DNA of 14,260 nucleotides from NCBI GenBank assembly GCA_021790055.1, contig JAJYIL010000020.1:1-14260 (forward strand), read 5' to 3'. Numbering within the stretch: the first letter of the stretch is position 1; the number at the start of each line of letters is the position of its first letter. The notes beneath the pieces are model-generated. The model did not search any database and was not told where the DNA came from. It was given only the letters and a program-made list of their open reading frames with translations. A program made the position numbers and the translations under genes. The DNA is from Bacteroidota bacterium (GTDB lineage Bacteria > Bacteroidota > Ignavibacteria > Ignavibacteriales > Ignavibacteriaceae). Shown one piece after another: positions 8,101 to 14,260 of the stretch.

Positions 8101-8222
8101 ATGGTTCTCAGTACGGACAGCTATATCAGACTCTCAACATAGATTACGCCGGTCTGGTACAAGCTGGTCCATTATATGGAGTTCCGCGTCAAATTAGACT
8201 TGGAATTCGTTTGGAATACTAA
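5151..8222 (+). CDS. TonB-dependent receptor with N-terminal carboxypeptidase-regulatory-like domain
   Basis: This is a 1023-aa outer-membrane transporter. A signal peptide (residues 1-22, VIVCALLVVPFTVAQ) precedes a CarboxypepD_reg-like beta-sandwich (about 25-104: GRITGRVVDYQTGEALIGAN, GAATDANGDFTINHL, GVYQAKASYIGYKS). A plug domain (about 128-235) follows, with LYIRGGRQDEVGYYLEGANI and a GGYTAEYGGANAGIV ending. The remainder (about 240-1023) is a long barrel with many aromatic strand pairs, ending GIRLEY with a terminal aromatic residue. Length and order are normal for Bacteroidota-type receptors. No SusD-like lipoprotein follows, so this is not a classical SusC/SusD pair; instead a T9SS-type surface protein and a PorV-like protein lie downstream. 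No TonB box is evident after the signal peptide. RBS is GGAG/AAAGAG at 5139-5148. The substrate cannot be inferred; energy-dependent uptake together with the surface protein as a binding or processing partner is a plausible but untested role. Confidence 0.93.
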   Translation: MFRKFFTVIVCALLVVPFTVAQTTGRITGRVVDYQTGEALIGANVLVVGTSFGAATDANGDFTINHLDPGVYQAKASYIGYKSVTISNLRVSAALATTANFRLPAQGVSIGEVQIIAKRPLVNSSNTNAIRTTTNEVIRSLPVRGIDNIIALTPGVIKQSDVLYIRGGRQDEVGYYLEGANITNPMSSLAMGIHHSAEEVYVPQDALEEIQVQAGGYTAEYGGANAGIVRSQLKTAGTQLHASLQYITDNWTFKNSKNRYNGAQNLGAYSYGYNDFEASLSGPIAGNHVKLYGLFENLSQLAPSATGASPVYGYNGFNFGTVSDSVTNAVPVTLKNFKMPGGPVPGNGSNQYTGVATLTFDYNPTIVRAFGTYTVNRQRIGGSWQTIYDNNRLPIQDNTNGVFGLKLTQILSTNAFVEVNGSYTFNKGKTYDPYLKDNFLAYGDSVANTQAGAPWYRSPVDNAYSQYNSPAPYNLFSTFTLDVPNQELAVYNEFENDNLNLSADFSDQLNKQNSLKIGGEIQMYTIRNFTAASAQSGNSLGFAGNIHNATNGETVQSILIKQGIDNYGYDVLGNSYSGSTNYNTGQIAPHRPIFAGAYVQDRLEYKNLVVNAGLRYDYINTDQLTFADPQNPGSVYSASSNNIIHPEGLVKVPAFSSLSPRLGFSFPITDVTMFHAQYGKFVQQPSLNDLYVGPYAFGALINPNAGIFNVTPTGLNLRPTRTTQYEVGFTQQIGDFASFDVTAYYKDIANQIVFAVVNPDASTGWRPYQILTNGDYATTQGVEIAFNMRRTDRFLVNGSLSYQNARGTGSNPYSDAGEYGNPVSNNIPVAQQIPQYIVPLDFNHSITGNLDIDYRFGRDDGPEVLHQFGVSLLLTFASGHPYTLGTAKTLGTSNTANYTIIDPRNRTAIEPLNSSVTPSTFDVDLNIDKSVELPSNLTADIFIQVINLFNFKNVQEVFSNSGSASSNEFFTNPSLTGAAALAKYGSQYGQLYQTLNIDYAGLVQAGPLYGVPRQIRLGIRLEY

Positions 8223-8262
8223 ATGATAATTTGACAGGAAAAATATTAATTAGGAGTTTAAA

Positions 8263-11200
8263 ATGAATTATAAAATAAAAAGATCAAGATTTATATTGAT
8301 TCTAATTATAGCTGCTTTACTCTCTGTACCTTCCATTGTTGGTGCAAAGGGAATTGGCAGCGGCAAGCGAAAAACGGCAAAGGTTTCTGCACAGCAAGTT
8401 GGAATGACCGCAATAAACATTAATAATATTAATGCCCCGCAATATCTTGACGGTTCCAGCGATCATAATCCAAATGGTAACCTTGAAGGAACCGAGTTCC
8501 CGAAAGGCAGCCAGAGAAACATATGTTTCGAGGGCGGCTTTTTGTGGGGAGGTTTTGTCCCCGGTGATCCGCAAGTAAGGGTAGGCGGTTCTACTTATGC
8601 TTCTGGCTTAGAGGCTGGTCCAATTCAAGATAACGGACAACCTGCAGATCCATCCGATCCAAATTGGTCTATGTACCGCGTTCGCCCAGATGTTTACCCC
8701 GGCGGTCCTGCGGTTGATTTAAGCGGCGATGCAGCATCGCTTAATTATTGGAATCCCGGTGCTCCTGTGTCTGCTGATCAAGTAAGAGCACAATATTTAC
8801 ACGATTGGATGTACTGGCCTGCGCACGGAAATCCAACACCGGGTGCTGTTGATTTAGGCGCTCCATTTACCGATGTAAACCACGATGGTAAATATGAACC
8901 GGATATTGATATTCCCGGAGTTCCCGGCGCCGACCAGACTGTATTCTACGTAGTTAATGACGAAGATCCGAATTTGACCCAGGGTCTTTATGGAGCTTTG
9001 CCATTAGGACTTGAAGTGCATGAAACACAATGGGCTTATGCTCAGCAGGGCGCGCTTGGTAATATGTATTTCAAAAAATGGCAGATAATAAATAAAGGAT
9101 ATCAACATTATACGATCGACAGCATGTTCGTTGCTTATTGGACAGATGTTGATCTTGGCGATGCTTCCGACGACCTGGTTGGCTGCGATTCTGCGTTAAG
9201 CTTGCAATATGCTTACAACTCGCAACCGACAGATGCGGTTTATCAACCGCTGCCTCCTCCTTGTATAGGTTTTGACTTTTTTGAAGGACCAAAGGTTCCC
9301 GGTAATCCAACCGATTCTGCAATATTTAACGGGCGTGTTAATTACGGGTACAAAAATCTTCCTATGTATGCAGCCTTTACATTCACTAATCCCGGAAGCG
9401 GTTCTGCCGCTAATTTTAACGACCCGGACTTAGGTAAGATAGGCGGTTCTACACAGATGTTTAACTTTATGCTTGGCTTGGACAGAAACGGAGCCCCGAT
9501 TCTTAACCCTATGACCGGGTTGCCCTCAAGATTTATTTTCTCGGGTGATCCCGTAACCTTTACCGGTTGGGTAGACGGCGGTAAACTACCTGCAGGAGCG
9601 GTTATACCCGGAGGAATAAGTTTCCCCGGCAGAGACATCAGACAAGGTATGTCTGCAGGTCCATTTACTATGGCACCAGGTGATACGCAGGAAATTGTTG
9701 TAGCGGAAATTTGTGCGGGAGCTACTCCGTCTGTAAATTATTTACAAGCCATTAACTTGATGAAAACATATGATAAAACTGCCCAGGGTGCCTTTGACCA
9801 TTTCTTCCAGATTCCTTCTGCACCCCCAGCTCCATTAGCCGTTGGTATTGCCCAAAGCAATAAGATTATCATAAATTGGGGACAAAATGCTGACAGAGTT
9901 AATGCTACAGAGAGTTCTGTTATCCCGAATACTTTAGATCCTCATGGAAATTCTTTAGTATTTGAAGGCTATAATGTTTATCAACTACCTACTGTGAGTG
10001 CTTCAATAGATCAAGCCCACCTACTTGCAACATTTGATGTGGTAGATGGTATTACTACTATTCCTTATACAGATCCTGTTACGGGAGTCGTTGAACCCAG
10101 CATTATTATACAGCACGGTTCCGATTCCGGTATCCAAAGATTCTTTGTAGACTCTACTGATTCTTTTAACGGAAATAAGCCGCTTAATAACGGAACGCCT
10201 TATTATTTTGCAGTTACCGCGTACAGCTATGATTCTACAGGAAATCCTCAATCACTTGAATCTCCAATTACAGTGATTACTGTTGTTCCCCAGGGAAATG
10301 CACCGGGAGTAAGGTATACTTATGGTGCACAAGACACTATACATGCAGTGCACACTTCAGGAAAAAGTGATGGAAGCGTTTACGGAATTGTAGTAGACCC
10401 TACTCAATTAAACGGTCATCAATTTAAGGTTTCATTCGATACACTTGGCGGTAATTATGTATGGAATTTACAGGACGTGACAGCAAATAAAACTATACTT
10501 ACCGACCAAACTAATCAGAGCGGAAACAATAATTATCAAGAAATAAATGGTGTATTATTAAAAGTATATGGTCCTCCTGTTGCAATAAATAATTGGTCTG
10601 CTACCGGAGATAGATGGGTCAGCGGAACAAACTGGGGGGGATCTCAATTCTTTGGCGGTATGGACCTTGGTGCTAATTTCTTTGGCAGCAATTTAGGACC
10701 TTCCGATTATGTCCCGGTTGAAATGAAGTGGACAGGCGGTTCAGGTGTATCAACGCCATCAGTAGCAAATGGCTGGTCGCAGGGAGCGGTTTACTGGAGA
10801 AGTGATAGTTATAAATATCACGGTGTAGGCTGGATGCCGTTCCAGTCGTTTGATATCAGTGATCCGGCAAACCCTGTCCAGATAAACGACAGCTTTGTTG
10901 AGGATGCAAATGCTGGAAGCGCAAACCTACAATGGGATATGGGCTGGAATGGTACTGCGTTTGCCGCCAACGGAGGCAGGGAATATATCTTTATAAATAA
11001 AACTCCGTATAATCCAAATTATTATAATGGAACGATTGATGGAACAACTACAGATGTTTTGTATGCAATTTGGCCTTCTGCAAGGGGTTCACAGCCTTAT
11101 CTGGAAGGAAAGTTTACTTTGACCATAGTTCCAAATTATGCCAATACACAGAATGATGTGTTTACACTTACTGAAACAGCACCTACTAAAAACGTTGCGC

Positions 11201-11529
11201 TCGAAAAGGAAGATGTAAATAAGATAAATGTATTCCCGAATCCATACTATGGAGTCAATTACCTTGAAACAACTAAGTACCAAAGATTTGTAACATTTAG
11301 CCATCTGCCAAACTCTGCAACAATTAGAATATTCAATCTTGCAGGAATACAGGTTAAAGAGATAAATCATACAAAAGGCAACTTTGAACAATGGGATTTG
11401 ACAAATGAATCGGGTTTGCCTGTAGCGAGCGGCCTATATATAGCATATATTGATATGCCACAGATAGGCTCTACCAAGATTCTTAAGTTCGCTATAATTC
11501 AAGAACAGCAAATTCCCGATCATTTTTAA
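8263..11529 (+). CDS. Large T9SS-type surface protein with fibronectin-III-like region and C-terminal sorting domain (copy B)
   Basis: This is a 1088-aa protein. The signal peptide is about residues 1-28 (ILILIIAALLSVPSIVGA), and AGGAG at 8252-8256 supports the start. The large extracellular region is rich in Gly, Asn, Asp and Pro. It contains calcium-loop-like Asp-rich stretches such as DVNHDGKYEPDID (204-216) and an acidic segment near 293-310 (WTDVDLGDASDDLVGCD). About 523-680 resembles a fibronectin type III domain (IIINW, FEGYNVYQ, YYFAVTAYSYD). Residues 986-1088 are the T9SS type A-like sorting domain, starting with INVFPNPYYG and ending in the same KILKFAIIQEQQIPDHF tail as the protein cut by the left edge. 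No catalytic motif was recognised, so it is more likely a structural, adhesive or binding protein than an enzyme. The gap to the receptor is 40 nt, implying co-transcription. Its stop overlaps a TAATG, as in copy A. The function of the body is unknown. Confidence 0.88.
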   Translation: MNYKIKRSRFILILIIAALLSVPSIVGAKGIGSGKRKTAKVSAQQVGMTAININNINAPQYLDGSSDHNPNGNLEGTEFPKGSQRNICFEGGFLWGGFVPGDPQVRVGGSTYASGLEAGPIQDNGQPADPSDPNWSMYRVRPDVYPGGPAVDLSGDAASLNYWNPGAPVSADQVRAQYLHDWMYWPAHGNPTPGAVDLGAPFTDVNHDGKYEPDIDIPGVPGADQTVFYVVNDEDPNLTQGLYGALPLGLEVHETQWAYAQQGALGNMYFKKWQIINKGYQHYTIDSMFVAYWTDVDLGDASDDLVGCDSALSLQYAYNSQPTDAVYQPLPPPCIGFDFFEGPKVPGNPTDSAIFNGRVNYGYKNLPMYAAFTFTNPGSGSAANFNDPDLGKIGGSTQMFNFMLGLDRNGAPILNPMTGLPSRFIFSGDPVTFTGWVDGGKLPAGAVIPGGISFPGRDIRQGMSAGPFTMAPGDTQEIVVAEICAGATPSVNYLQAINLMKTYDKTAQGAFDHFFQIPSAPPAPLAVGIAQSNKIIINWGQNADRVNATESSVIPNTLDPHGNSLVFEGYNVYQLPTVSASIDQAHLLATFDVVDGITTIPYTDPVTGVVEPSIIIQHGSDSGIQRFFVDSTDSFNGNKPLNNGTPYYFAVTAYSYDSTGNPQSLESPITVITVVPQGNAPGVRYTYGAQDTIHAVHTSGKSDGSVYGIVVDPTQLNGHQFKVSFDTLGGNYVWNLQDVTANKTILTDQTNQSGNNNYQEINGVLLKVYGPPVAINNWSATGDRWVSGTNWGGSQFFGGMDLGANFFGSNLGPSDYVPVEMKWTGGSGVSTPSVANGWSQGAVYWRSDSYKYHGVGWMPFQSFDISDPANPVQINDSFVEDANAGSANLQWDMGWNGTAFAANGGREYIFINKTPYNPNYYNGTIDGTTTDVLYAIWPSARGSQPYLEGKFTLTIVPNYANTQNDVFTLTETAPTKNVALEKEDVNKINVFPNPYYGVNYLETTKYQRFVTFSHLPNSATIRIFNLAGIQVKEINHTKGNFEQWDLTNESGLPVASGLYIAYIDMPQIGSTKILKFAIIQEQQIPDHF

Positions 11530-11576
11530 TGAAGTTTAAAACTCAAGGAGTAAAAATGAAAATTGTAATTAAAATT
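11473..11576 (+). repeat. Near-identical cargo/PorV junction, copy B (partner at 967-1070)
   Basis: This is the partner of 967-1070 at a constant offset of 10506 nt, with five differences in 104 nt and two in the central 84 (11517 and 11542). It spans the tail codons of the surface protein, the TAATG stop overlap, AAGGAG (11545-11550) and the first codons of the PorV-like gene. The similarity of the signal-peptide coding sequence breaks off right after it, where copy B has seven extra codons. Confidence 0.85.
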
Positions 11577-12632
11577 AACCGCTATGCGGAAAGAATTTTA
11601 GTACTAATAGCTTTTATAGCTTTAGGTATAAATTGCGCCTTTGCCGGCGGCGGTTCTAGGAATGGTACCGGTGGCGCCAATGAGCTATTAATCCCGGTTG
11701 GTGCTTCAAGTATTGCAATGTCCGGTGCAAACATTTCAACAGTTTCGGGCATTGATGCATTATACTGGAATCCAGCCGGAGCAGCGCACATGACAAATTC
11801 GGCTACTGCTTTATTCTCTCATATGAATTATATAGCTGATATTGGGGTTGAGTATGGCGCAGTCTCCGCTAACTTTTCCGGATTCGGTGTTGTATCCCTT
11901 AATCTGAAAACATTAAGTATTGGCGCTATCCCGATTACGACAAACGAGCAGCCTGATGGAACCGGGCAAACCTATACACCTCAATTTTTAGTTGCAGGTG
12001 CTACGTACTCAAGAGAGCTTACGGACAGGATTGCAATCGGCTTGACCTTTAATTATATCTCAGAAACAATATCCCAGGTTAATGCTTCAGGTATTGCTTT
12101 TAATGCCGGATTACAGTACCTGGATCTTGCAGATATAAGAGGATTAAGCTTTGGGCTGGTAGTAAAAAACATTGGACCGCAAATGAAATATTCAGGTTCA
12201 GGATTATTAGTTCAGGCAGCTCCAATCGGCTCTACATCTGATCCTACACAAGCATTCGATAGAGCGCCGAGCTATTATGCAATACAGGCTGCTGCTTTCG
12301 ATCTGCCATCTTCGTTTGAAATTGGTTTCGGGTATAATCCTGCAATTAATGAAACGAATATGCTGCATATATCAGCAGACTATCAGAATAATAATTTTTC
12401 AGGGGATGTTTATAACGTAGGCGCTGAATACGGATACAACCAAACATTTTTCTTAAGAGCAGGCTATTCTATATCACCGAATAACCAGGATCAGAATTAT
12501 ATTTACGGATTTTCTGCCGGCGCCGGAATAGCATACAATTTAGGAACTGTTGATTTGCACGTTGATTATGCCTACAGAGCTACAAAGTATTTCAACGGCA
12601 ACCATATTTTCTCGGTATCATTAGGATTTTAA
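11556..12632 (+). CDS. PorV/PorQ-family outer-membrane beta-barrel protein (copy B)
   Basis: This is a 358-aa paralogue of the protein at 1050-2105: about 84% identical by eye over roughly 325 mature residues, with no gaps. It has the same family features (NGTGGANELLIPVGASS, ALYWNPAG, HVDYAYR, terminal Phe in SVSLGF). The signal peptide differs: copy B carries seven additional residues, giving KINRYAERILVLIAFIALG before the AFA/GGG cleavage region. Start choice follows copy A: AAGGAG at 11545-11550 is 5 nt before the ATG at 11556, while the ATG at 11529 overlaps the upstream stop and lacks its own RBS. Most substitutions lie in the middle and in surface-loop-like Ser/Pro/Asn-rich segments; strand-like blocks such as NNNFSGDVYNVGAEYGYN are unchanged. 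By family it is an outer-membrane T9SS shuttle-type barrel. Its position directly after a sorting-domain cargo suggests it acts on that cargo. It is the last gene of the receptor locus. Confidence 0.87.
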   Translation: MKIVIKINRYAERILVLIAFIALGINCAFAGGGSRNGTGGANELLIPVGASSIAMSGANISTVSGIDALYWNPAGAAHMTNSATALFSHMNYIADIGVEYGAVSANFSGFGVVSLNLKTLSIGAIPITTNEQPDGTGQTYTPQFLVAGATYSRELTDRIAIGLTFNYISETISQVNASGIAFNAGLQYLDLADIRGLSFGLVVKNIGPQMKYSGSGLLVQAAPIGSTSDPTQAFDRAPSYYAIQAAAFDLPSSFEIGFGYNPAINETNMLHISADYQNNNFSGDVYNVGAEYGYNQTFFLRAGYSISPNNQDQNYIYGFSAGAGIAYNLGTVDLHVDYAYRATKYFNGNHIFSVSLGF

Positions 12633-12676
12633 GTAACAGATAAATTGTATTAGTTAATTGTTACTTATTTAACGAT

Positions 12677-12709
12677 CGTGCTGTCCAGAGTTAATCTGGA
12701 CATTGCACG
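12677..12709 (+). terminator. Hairpin after copy B PorV-like gene (weak terminator)
   Basis: CGTGC (12677-12681) pairs with GCACG (12705-12709), and TGTCCAGA (12682-12689) with TCTGGACA (12695-12702). This makes a 13-bp stem with a 2-nt bulge and a GTTAA loop. The following sequence, GTTTATCT, is a poor U-tract. It shares its outer stem and the GCACGGTTT edge with the terminator at 2160-2208, so it is probably the duplicated counterpart in weakened form, now backed up by the next hairpin. Confidence 0.6.
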
Positions 12710-12718
12710 GTTTATCTA

Positions 12719-12759
12719 ACCTCACCACCTAAGGGCAGTGGTGAGGTTTTTATTTTTAA
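12719..12759 (+). terminator. Intrinsic terminator of the TonB receptor/surface protein/PorV locus
   Basis: CCTCACCAC (12720-12728) pairs perfectly with GTGGTGAGG (12738-12746) around a 9-nt loop, CTAAGGGCA. T-rich sequence (TTTTTATTTTTAA) follows directly. It is a strong end point for the locus. A decayed relative lies at 13579-13618. Confidence 0.9.
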
Positions 12760-12820
12760 TTCTTATTACGCAACACCCCGGAAAAATGGAATAAATGTTT
12801 TTACTTCAATGCTCCATGTG

Positions 12821-12853
12821 TTAGCATTTACATACGGTAACTTAATAAGTTTT
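12821..12853 (+). promoter_or_regulatory. Candidate Bacteroidota-type promoter for the lipocalin-like gene
   Basis: TTAG at 12821-12824 and TAAGTTTT at 12846-12853 are separated by 21 nt and each miss one fixed position of the TTTG/TAnnTTTG pattern. Transcription would start near 12860, leaving a leader of about 35 nt. The stretch is very A+T-rich, so the match may be chance. Confidence 0.25.
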
Positions 12854-12894
12854 ATTTTTATATTTTTATTATTCATGAACTTTTATTTTTCCTT

Positions 12895-13530
12895 ATGAAA
12901 ACAATCTTCCATAAAATATTATTCATAATTTTAATTTATAGCACTTCAATATTTGCCCAGAATCTTAATTCAGCCTTAATAGGTGAATGGGAATCAGTTA
13001 CAATGGTAGGTCAAAAGGTTTCTCATTTAAAATTCAGTCCGGATGGTAAAATAACTATGCAGCAATTTATCGAAGCTGATTATAAATACAAGTTAAAGGG
13101 TAATCTCCTTTTTCAAACTTTTCATACAAATTTTCCTATCTCGAAGACAATAATCGATACGAATTATTTAACAGTTAAAAAAGATACAATTTATAGGAAA
13201 TATGGAAAATTGTACTGGTCTACAACAGTTAAAATGGTTAGGGACAAAAGTTTTAAATTATCAAGTAAAATCAATCCGTTAGTTGGCAAATGGCTATGGA
13301 AATATCCTGCTGGACACATTGCAACATCAATATATTTTAATAACGGAACGATGCACTTATCAGTACCACGGGATAAATATTTTGGAAATTATTCTATTTC
13401 AGGTGATACGTTAAAAGTAACGCTGGGAAACAAGACTACTATATCAAGTAATATCCGGATTAAGGGAAAGCTCTTAATAATTAAAAATATCAAAACCGGC
13501 AACAAAGAAATTTATAAAAGGGTAAAATAA
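12895..13530 (+). CDS. Secreted protein with two lipocalin-like repeats
   Basis: This is a 211-aa protein. The signal peptide is about residues 1-22 (ILFIILIYSTSIFAQ), with no lipobox Cys, so it should be periplasmic or exported rather than a lipoprotein. The mature part shows two repeats of the lipocalin-like pattern. The first has LIGEW (28-32), FSPDG (47-51) and YKYKLKGNLL. The second has LVGKW (129-133), FNNG (148-151) and YSISGDTLKV. The G-x-W opening followed by F-x-x-[DN]-G and Y-x-[IL]-x-G-[DN]-x-L strands is what small lipocalin-like or META-like proteins show. The ligand is unknown. The gene stands alone between terminators, has no Shine-Dalgarno sequence before the ATG (the leader is T-rich), and is visibly richer in A+T than the surface genes, with many AAA, TTT and ATA codons. 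This could mean acquisition from elsewhere or low expression. Domain identity is moderately sure, function is not. Confidence 0.75.
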   Translation: MKTIFHKILFIILIYSTSIFAQNLNSALIGEWESVTMVGQKVSHLKFSPDGKITMQQFIEADYKYKLKGNLLFQTFHTNFPISKTIIDTNYLTVKKDTIYRKYGKLYWSTTVKMVRDKSFKLSSKINPLVGKWLWKYPAGHIATSIYFNNGTMHLSVPRDKYFGNYSISGDTLKVTLGNKTTISSNIRIKGKLLIIKNIKTGNKEIYKRVK

Positions 13531-13578
13531 AGCTTGTAAGGTATTTTCTTATATAATAGGGAGAATGGTTTATTTAGT

Positions 13579-13618
13579 CTCACTACCTTAGGGTAATGAT
13601 TAGATTATTTATTTTTAA
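13579..13618 (+). repeat. Decayed copy of the terminator at 12719-12759
   Basis: CTCACTACC-TTAGGG (13579-13593) and the following T-rich ATTTATTTTTAA align position by position with CTCACCACC-TAAGGG and TTTTTATTTTTAA at 12721-12759. The right stem arm has diverged (GTAATGATTAG against GTGGTGAG), so the hairpin is mostly lost. It lies 48 nt after the lipocalin-like stop. It may be a remnant terminator or a relic of a small duplication. Confidence 0.5.
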
Positions 13619-13622
13619 CCCG

Positions 13623-13641
13623 TCCTACCCCTTACGTAGGA
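13623..13641. terminator. Small hairpin in the convergent intergenic region
   Basis: TCCTAC (13623-13628) pairs with GTAGGA (13636-13641) around a 7-nt loop. It sits between the lipocalin-like gene and the convergent ppc gene. There is no clear U-tract on either side, so a role in ending transcription is uncertain. Confidence 0.25.
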
Positions 13642-13768
13642 GTGGATACTTCCCTATTGAATATCAGCTTTATTATTGAACTAAATCATATCTATTAGTT
13701 AATCAAAACAGGCTGTACTATTCCCGCCGGAAGGAGCAGGAGTGAGTAAATATTTTTTTAATTTTATC

Positions 13769-13783
13769 AAAGATGACATCTTT
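13769..13783. repeat. 15-bp dyad just beyond the ppc stop
   Basis: AAAGATG (13769-13775) and CATCTTT (13777-13783) form a perfect dyad around one base, 10 nt beyond the ppc stop on the minus strand. Downstream on the minus strand the sequence is A-rich, not T-rich, so it is not a standard terminator for ppc. It could be a protein-binding site, an mRNA end structure, or chance. Confidence 0.3.
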
Positions 13784-13792
13784 ACTTGTCAA

Positions 13793-14260
13793 CTATCCTG
13801 AATTCCTAACCCCGGCGGCAATTCCATTAACAGTTAAGCGAAGAAGAGAAAGTAATTTTTCTCGTTCAGATGCCGGAAGGTTTTTTTGTCTGAACTTCTT
13901 GATGAACTTAATTTGAATAAAGCTAATCGGATCAATATACGGATTGCGTAGCTGAAGTGAGTGCTGGAGCGATTTGTCGTGGTCTAATAAGTTTTCTTCC
14001 CCGGTAATATTTAGAATTACGCTGCGTGAAAGCTCAAATTCATTTTTTATAAATTCGAAGATCTTTTTAGTACGGCTTTTACCCGGAAGCAGGGAAAGAT
14101 ATTCTTCTCCTATTATCATATCGGTCTTTACAAGTACCATTTCGAGGTTTGAAACAAGTACCTGGAAGAACTCCCAATCTGAATGCATTTTTCTTAGCTC
14201 ATCCCAGGTTGTTTGTTTATTCTCGATGCACTTCATAACAGCAGAGCCGAAGCCGTACCA
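13793..14260 (-). CDS. ppc: Phosphoenolpyruvate carboxylase, C-terminal part (5' end outside window)
   Basis: The minus-strand frame is open to the window edge, giving the last 155 residues; the ATG at 14236 is internal. The fragment begins WYGFGSAV, the family's conserved segment after the IPWVF/LPGW region. It has MVLVKTDM, the near-invariant RNPYIDPISFIQ and the signature end TVNGIAAGVRNSG, in which bacterial enzymes usually end RNTG. These blocks are diagnostic for the bacterial-type enzyme, which carboxylates phosphoenolpyruvate with bicarbonate to give oxaloacetate and phosphate, refilling the TCA cycle in the cytosol. The C-terminal part seen here contributes to the allosteric and active-site surroundings; the catalytic His and Lys/Arg motifs lie mostly in the part outside the window. 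It is convergent with the lipocalin-like gene, with 262 nt between their stops, and has no evident link to the surface loci. Confidence 0.95.
   Translation of the reverse strand, partial: WYGFGSAVMKCIENKQTTWDELRKMHSDWEFFQVLVSNLEMVLVKTDMIIGEEYLSLLPGKSRTKKIFEFIKNEFELSRSVILNITGEENLLDHDKSLQHSLQLRNPYIDPISFIQIKFIKKFRQKNLPASEREKLLSLLRLTVNGIAAGVRNSG

Noticed and set aside
8231..8250. TTGACA followed by TATTAAT between receptor and surface protein
   Set aside because: Spacing of about 7 nt is far too short for a sigma-70 promoter. The 40-nt gap and RBS fit an operon.
5151..11529. SusC/SusD-type glycan uptake pair
   Set aside because: The receptor is SusC-like only in having the carboxypeptidase-like domain. 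The next protein has no lipobox or SusD tetratricopeptide features and ends in a sorting domain.
13742..13801. 19-codon GTG frame after AAGGAG (13731-13736), running into the end of ppc on the opposite strand
   Set aside because: Good spacing, but rare start codon, tiny length, overlap with ppc and no partner gene. Not distinguishable from chance.
1..14260. Antisense open frames of 66-100 codons opposite the surface, PorV and kinase genes; CRISPR, tRNA, rRNA, transposase
   Set aside because: The antisense frames mirror the codon pattern of the real genes and have no family features. No spaced repeat array, RNA gene or transposase motif was seen.

Overview
The window looks like chromosomal DNA from the Bacteroidota/Chlorobiota/Ignavibacteriota side of the FCB group, most likely an Ignavibacteria-type bacterium. 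The grounds are secreted proteins with a type IX secretion (T9SS)-like C-terminal sorting domain, PorV/PorQ-family outer-membrane proteins beside them, a TonB-dependent receptor with an N-terminal carboxypeptidase-regulatory-like domain, and moderately A+T-rich sequence. The assignment rests on protein style only; there is no rRNA or other phylogenetic marker.

Layout, left to right: (1) the 3' end of a T9SS-type surface protein (1-1023), followed at once by a PorV/PorQ-like protein (1050-2105) and a strong intrinsic terminator (2160-2208). (2) A two-component system, histidine kinase (2293-3885) then an OmpR-type response regulator (3886-4575), whose genes abut. (3) A 466-nt stretch without a long gene (4576-5041) with a candidate promoter, a dyad and a 19-codon mini-ORF. 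(4) A second, complete surface locus read as one unit: a 31-codon small ORF with a near-perfect Shine-Dalgarno sequence (5042-5137), a 1023-aa TonB-dependent receptor (5151-8222), a 1088-aa T9SS-type surface protein (8263-11529) and a second PorV/PorQ-like protein (11556-12632), closed by two hairpins (12677-12759). (5) An isolated A+T-rich gene for a secreted protein with two lipocalin-like repeats (12895-13530). (6) Convergent on the minus strand, the 3' end of phosphoenolpyruvate carboxylase (13793-14260).

The central theme is a duplicated pair of cargo protein plus PorV-like protein on either side of a two-component system. The two PorV-like proteins are about 84% identical by eye, with no gaps after the signal peptide. 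The two cargo C-terminal domains (103 aa each) are also about 84% identical. The cargo bodies in front of them are barely alignable. The junction of cargo tail, stop codon, ribosome-binding site and next start is almost unchanged at nucleotide level (2 differences in 84 nt), far tighter than the coding sequence around it. A reasonable reading is that each PorV-like protein serves, or co-evolves with, the sorting domain encoded just upstream; that the sorting-domain/PorV segment is a unit homogenised by recombination; and that the two-component system may control one or both flanking surface loci. The last three statements are inference.
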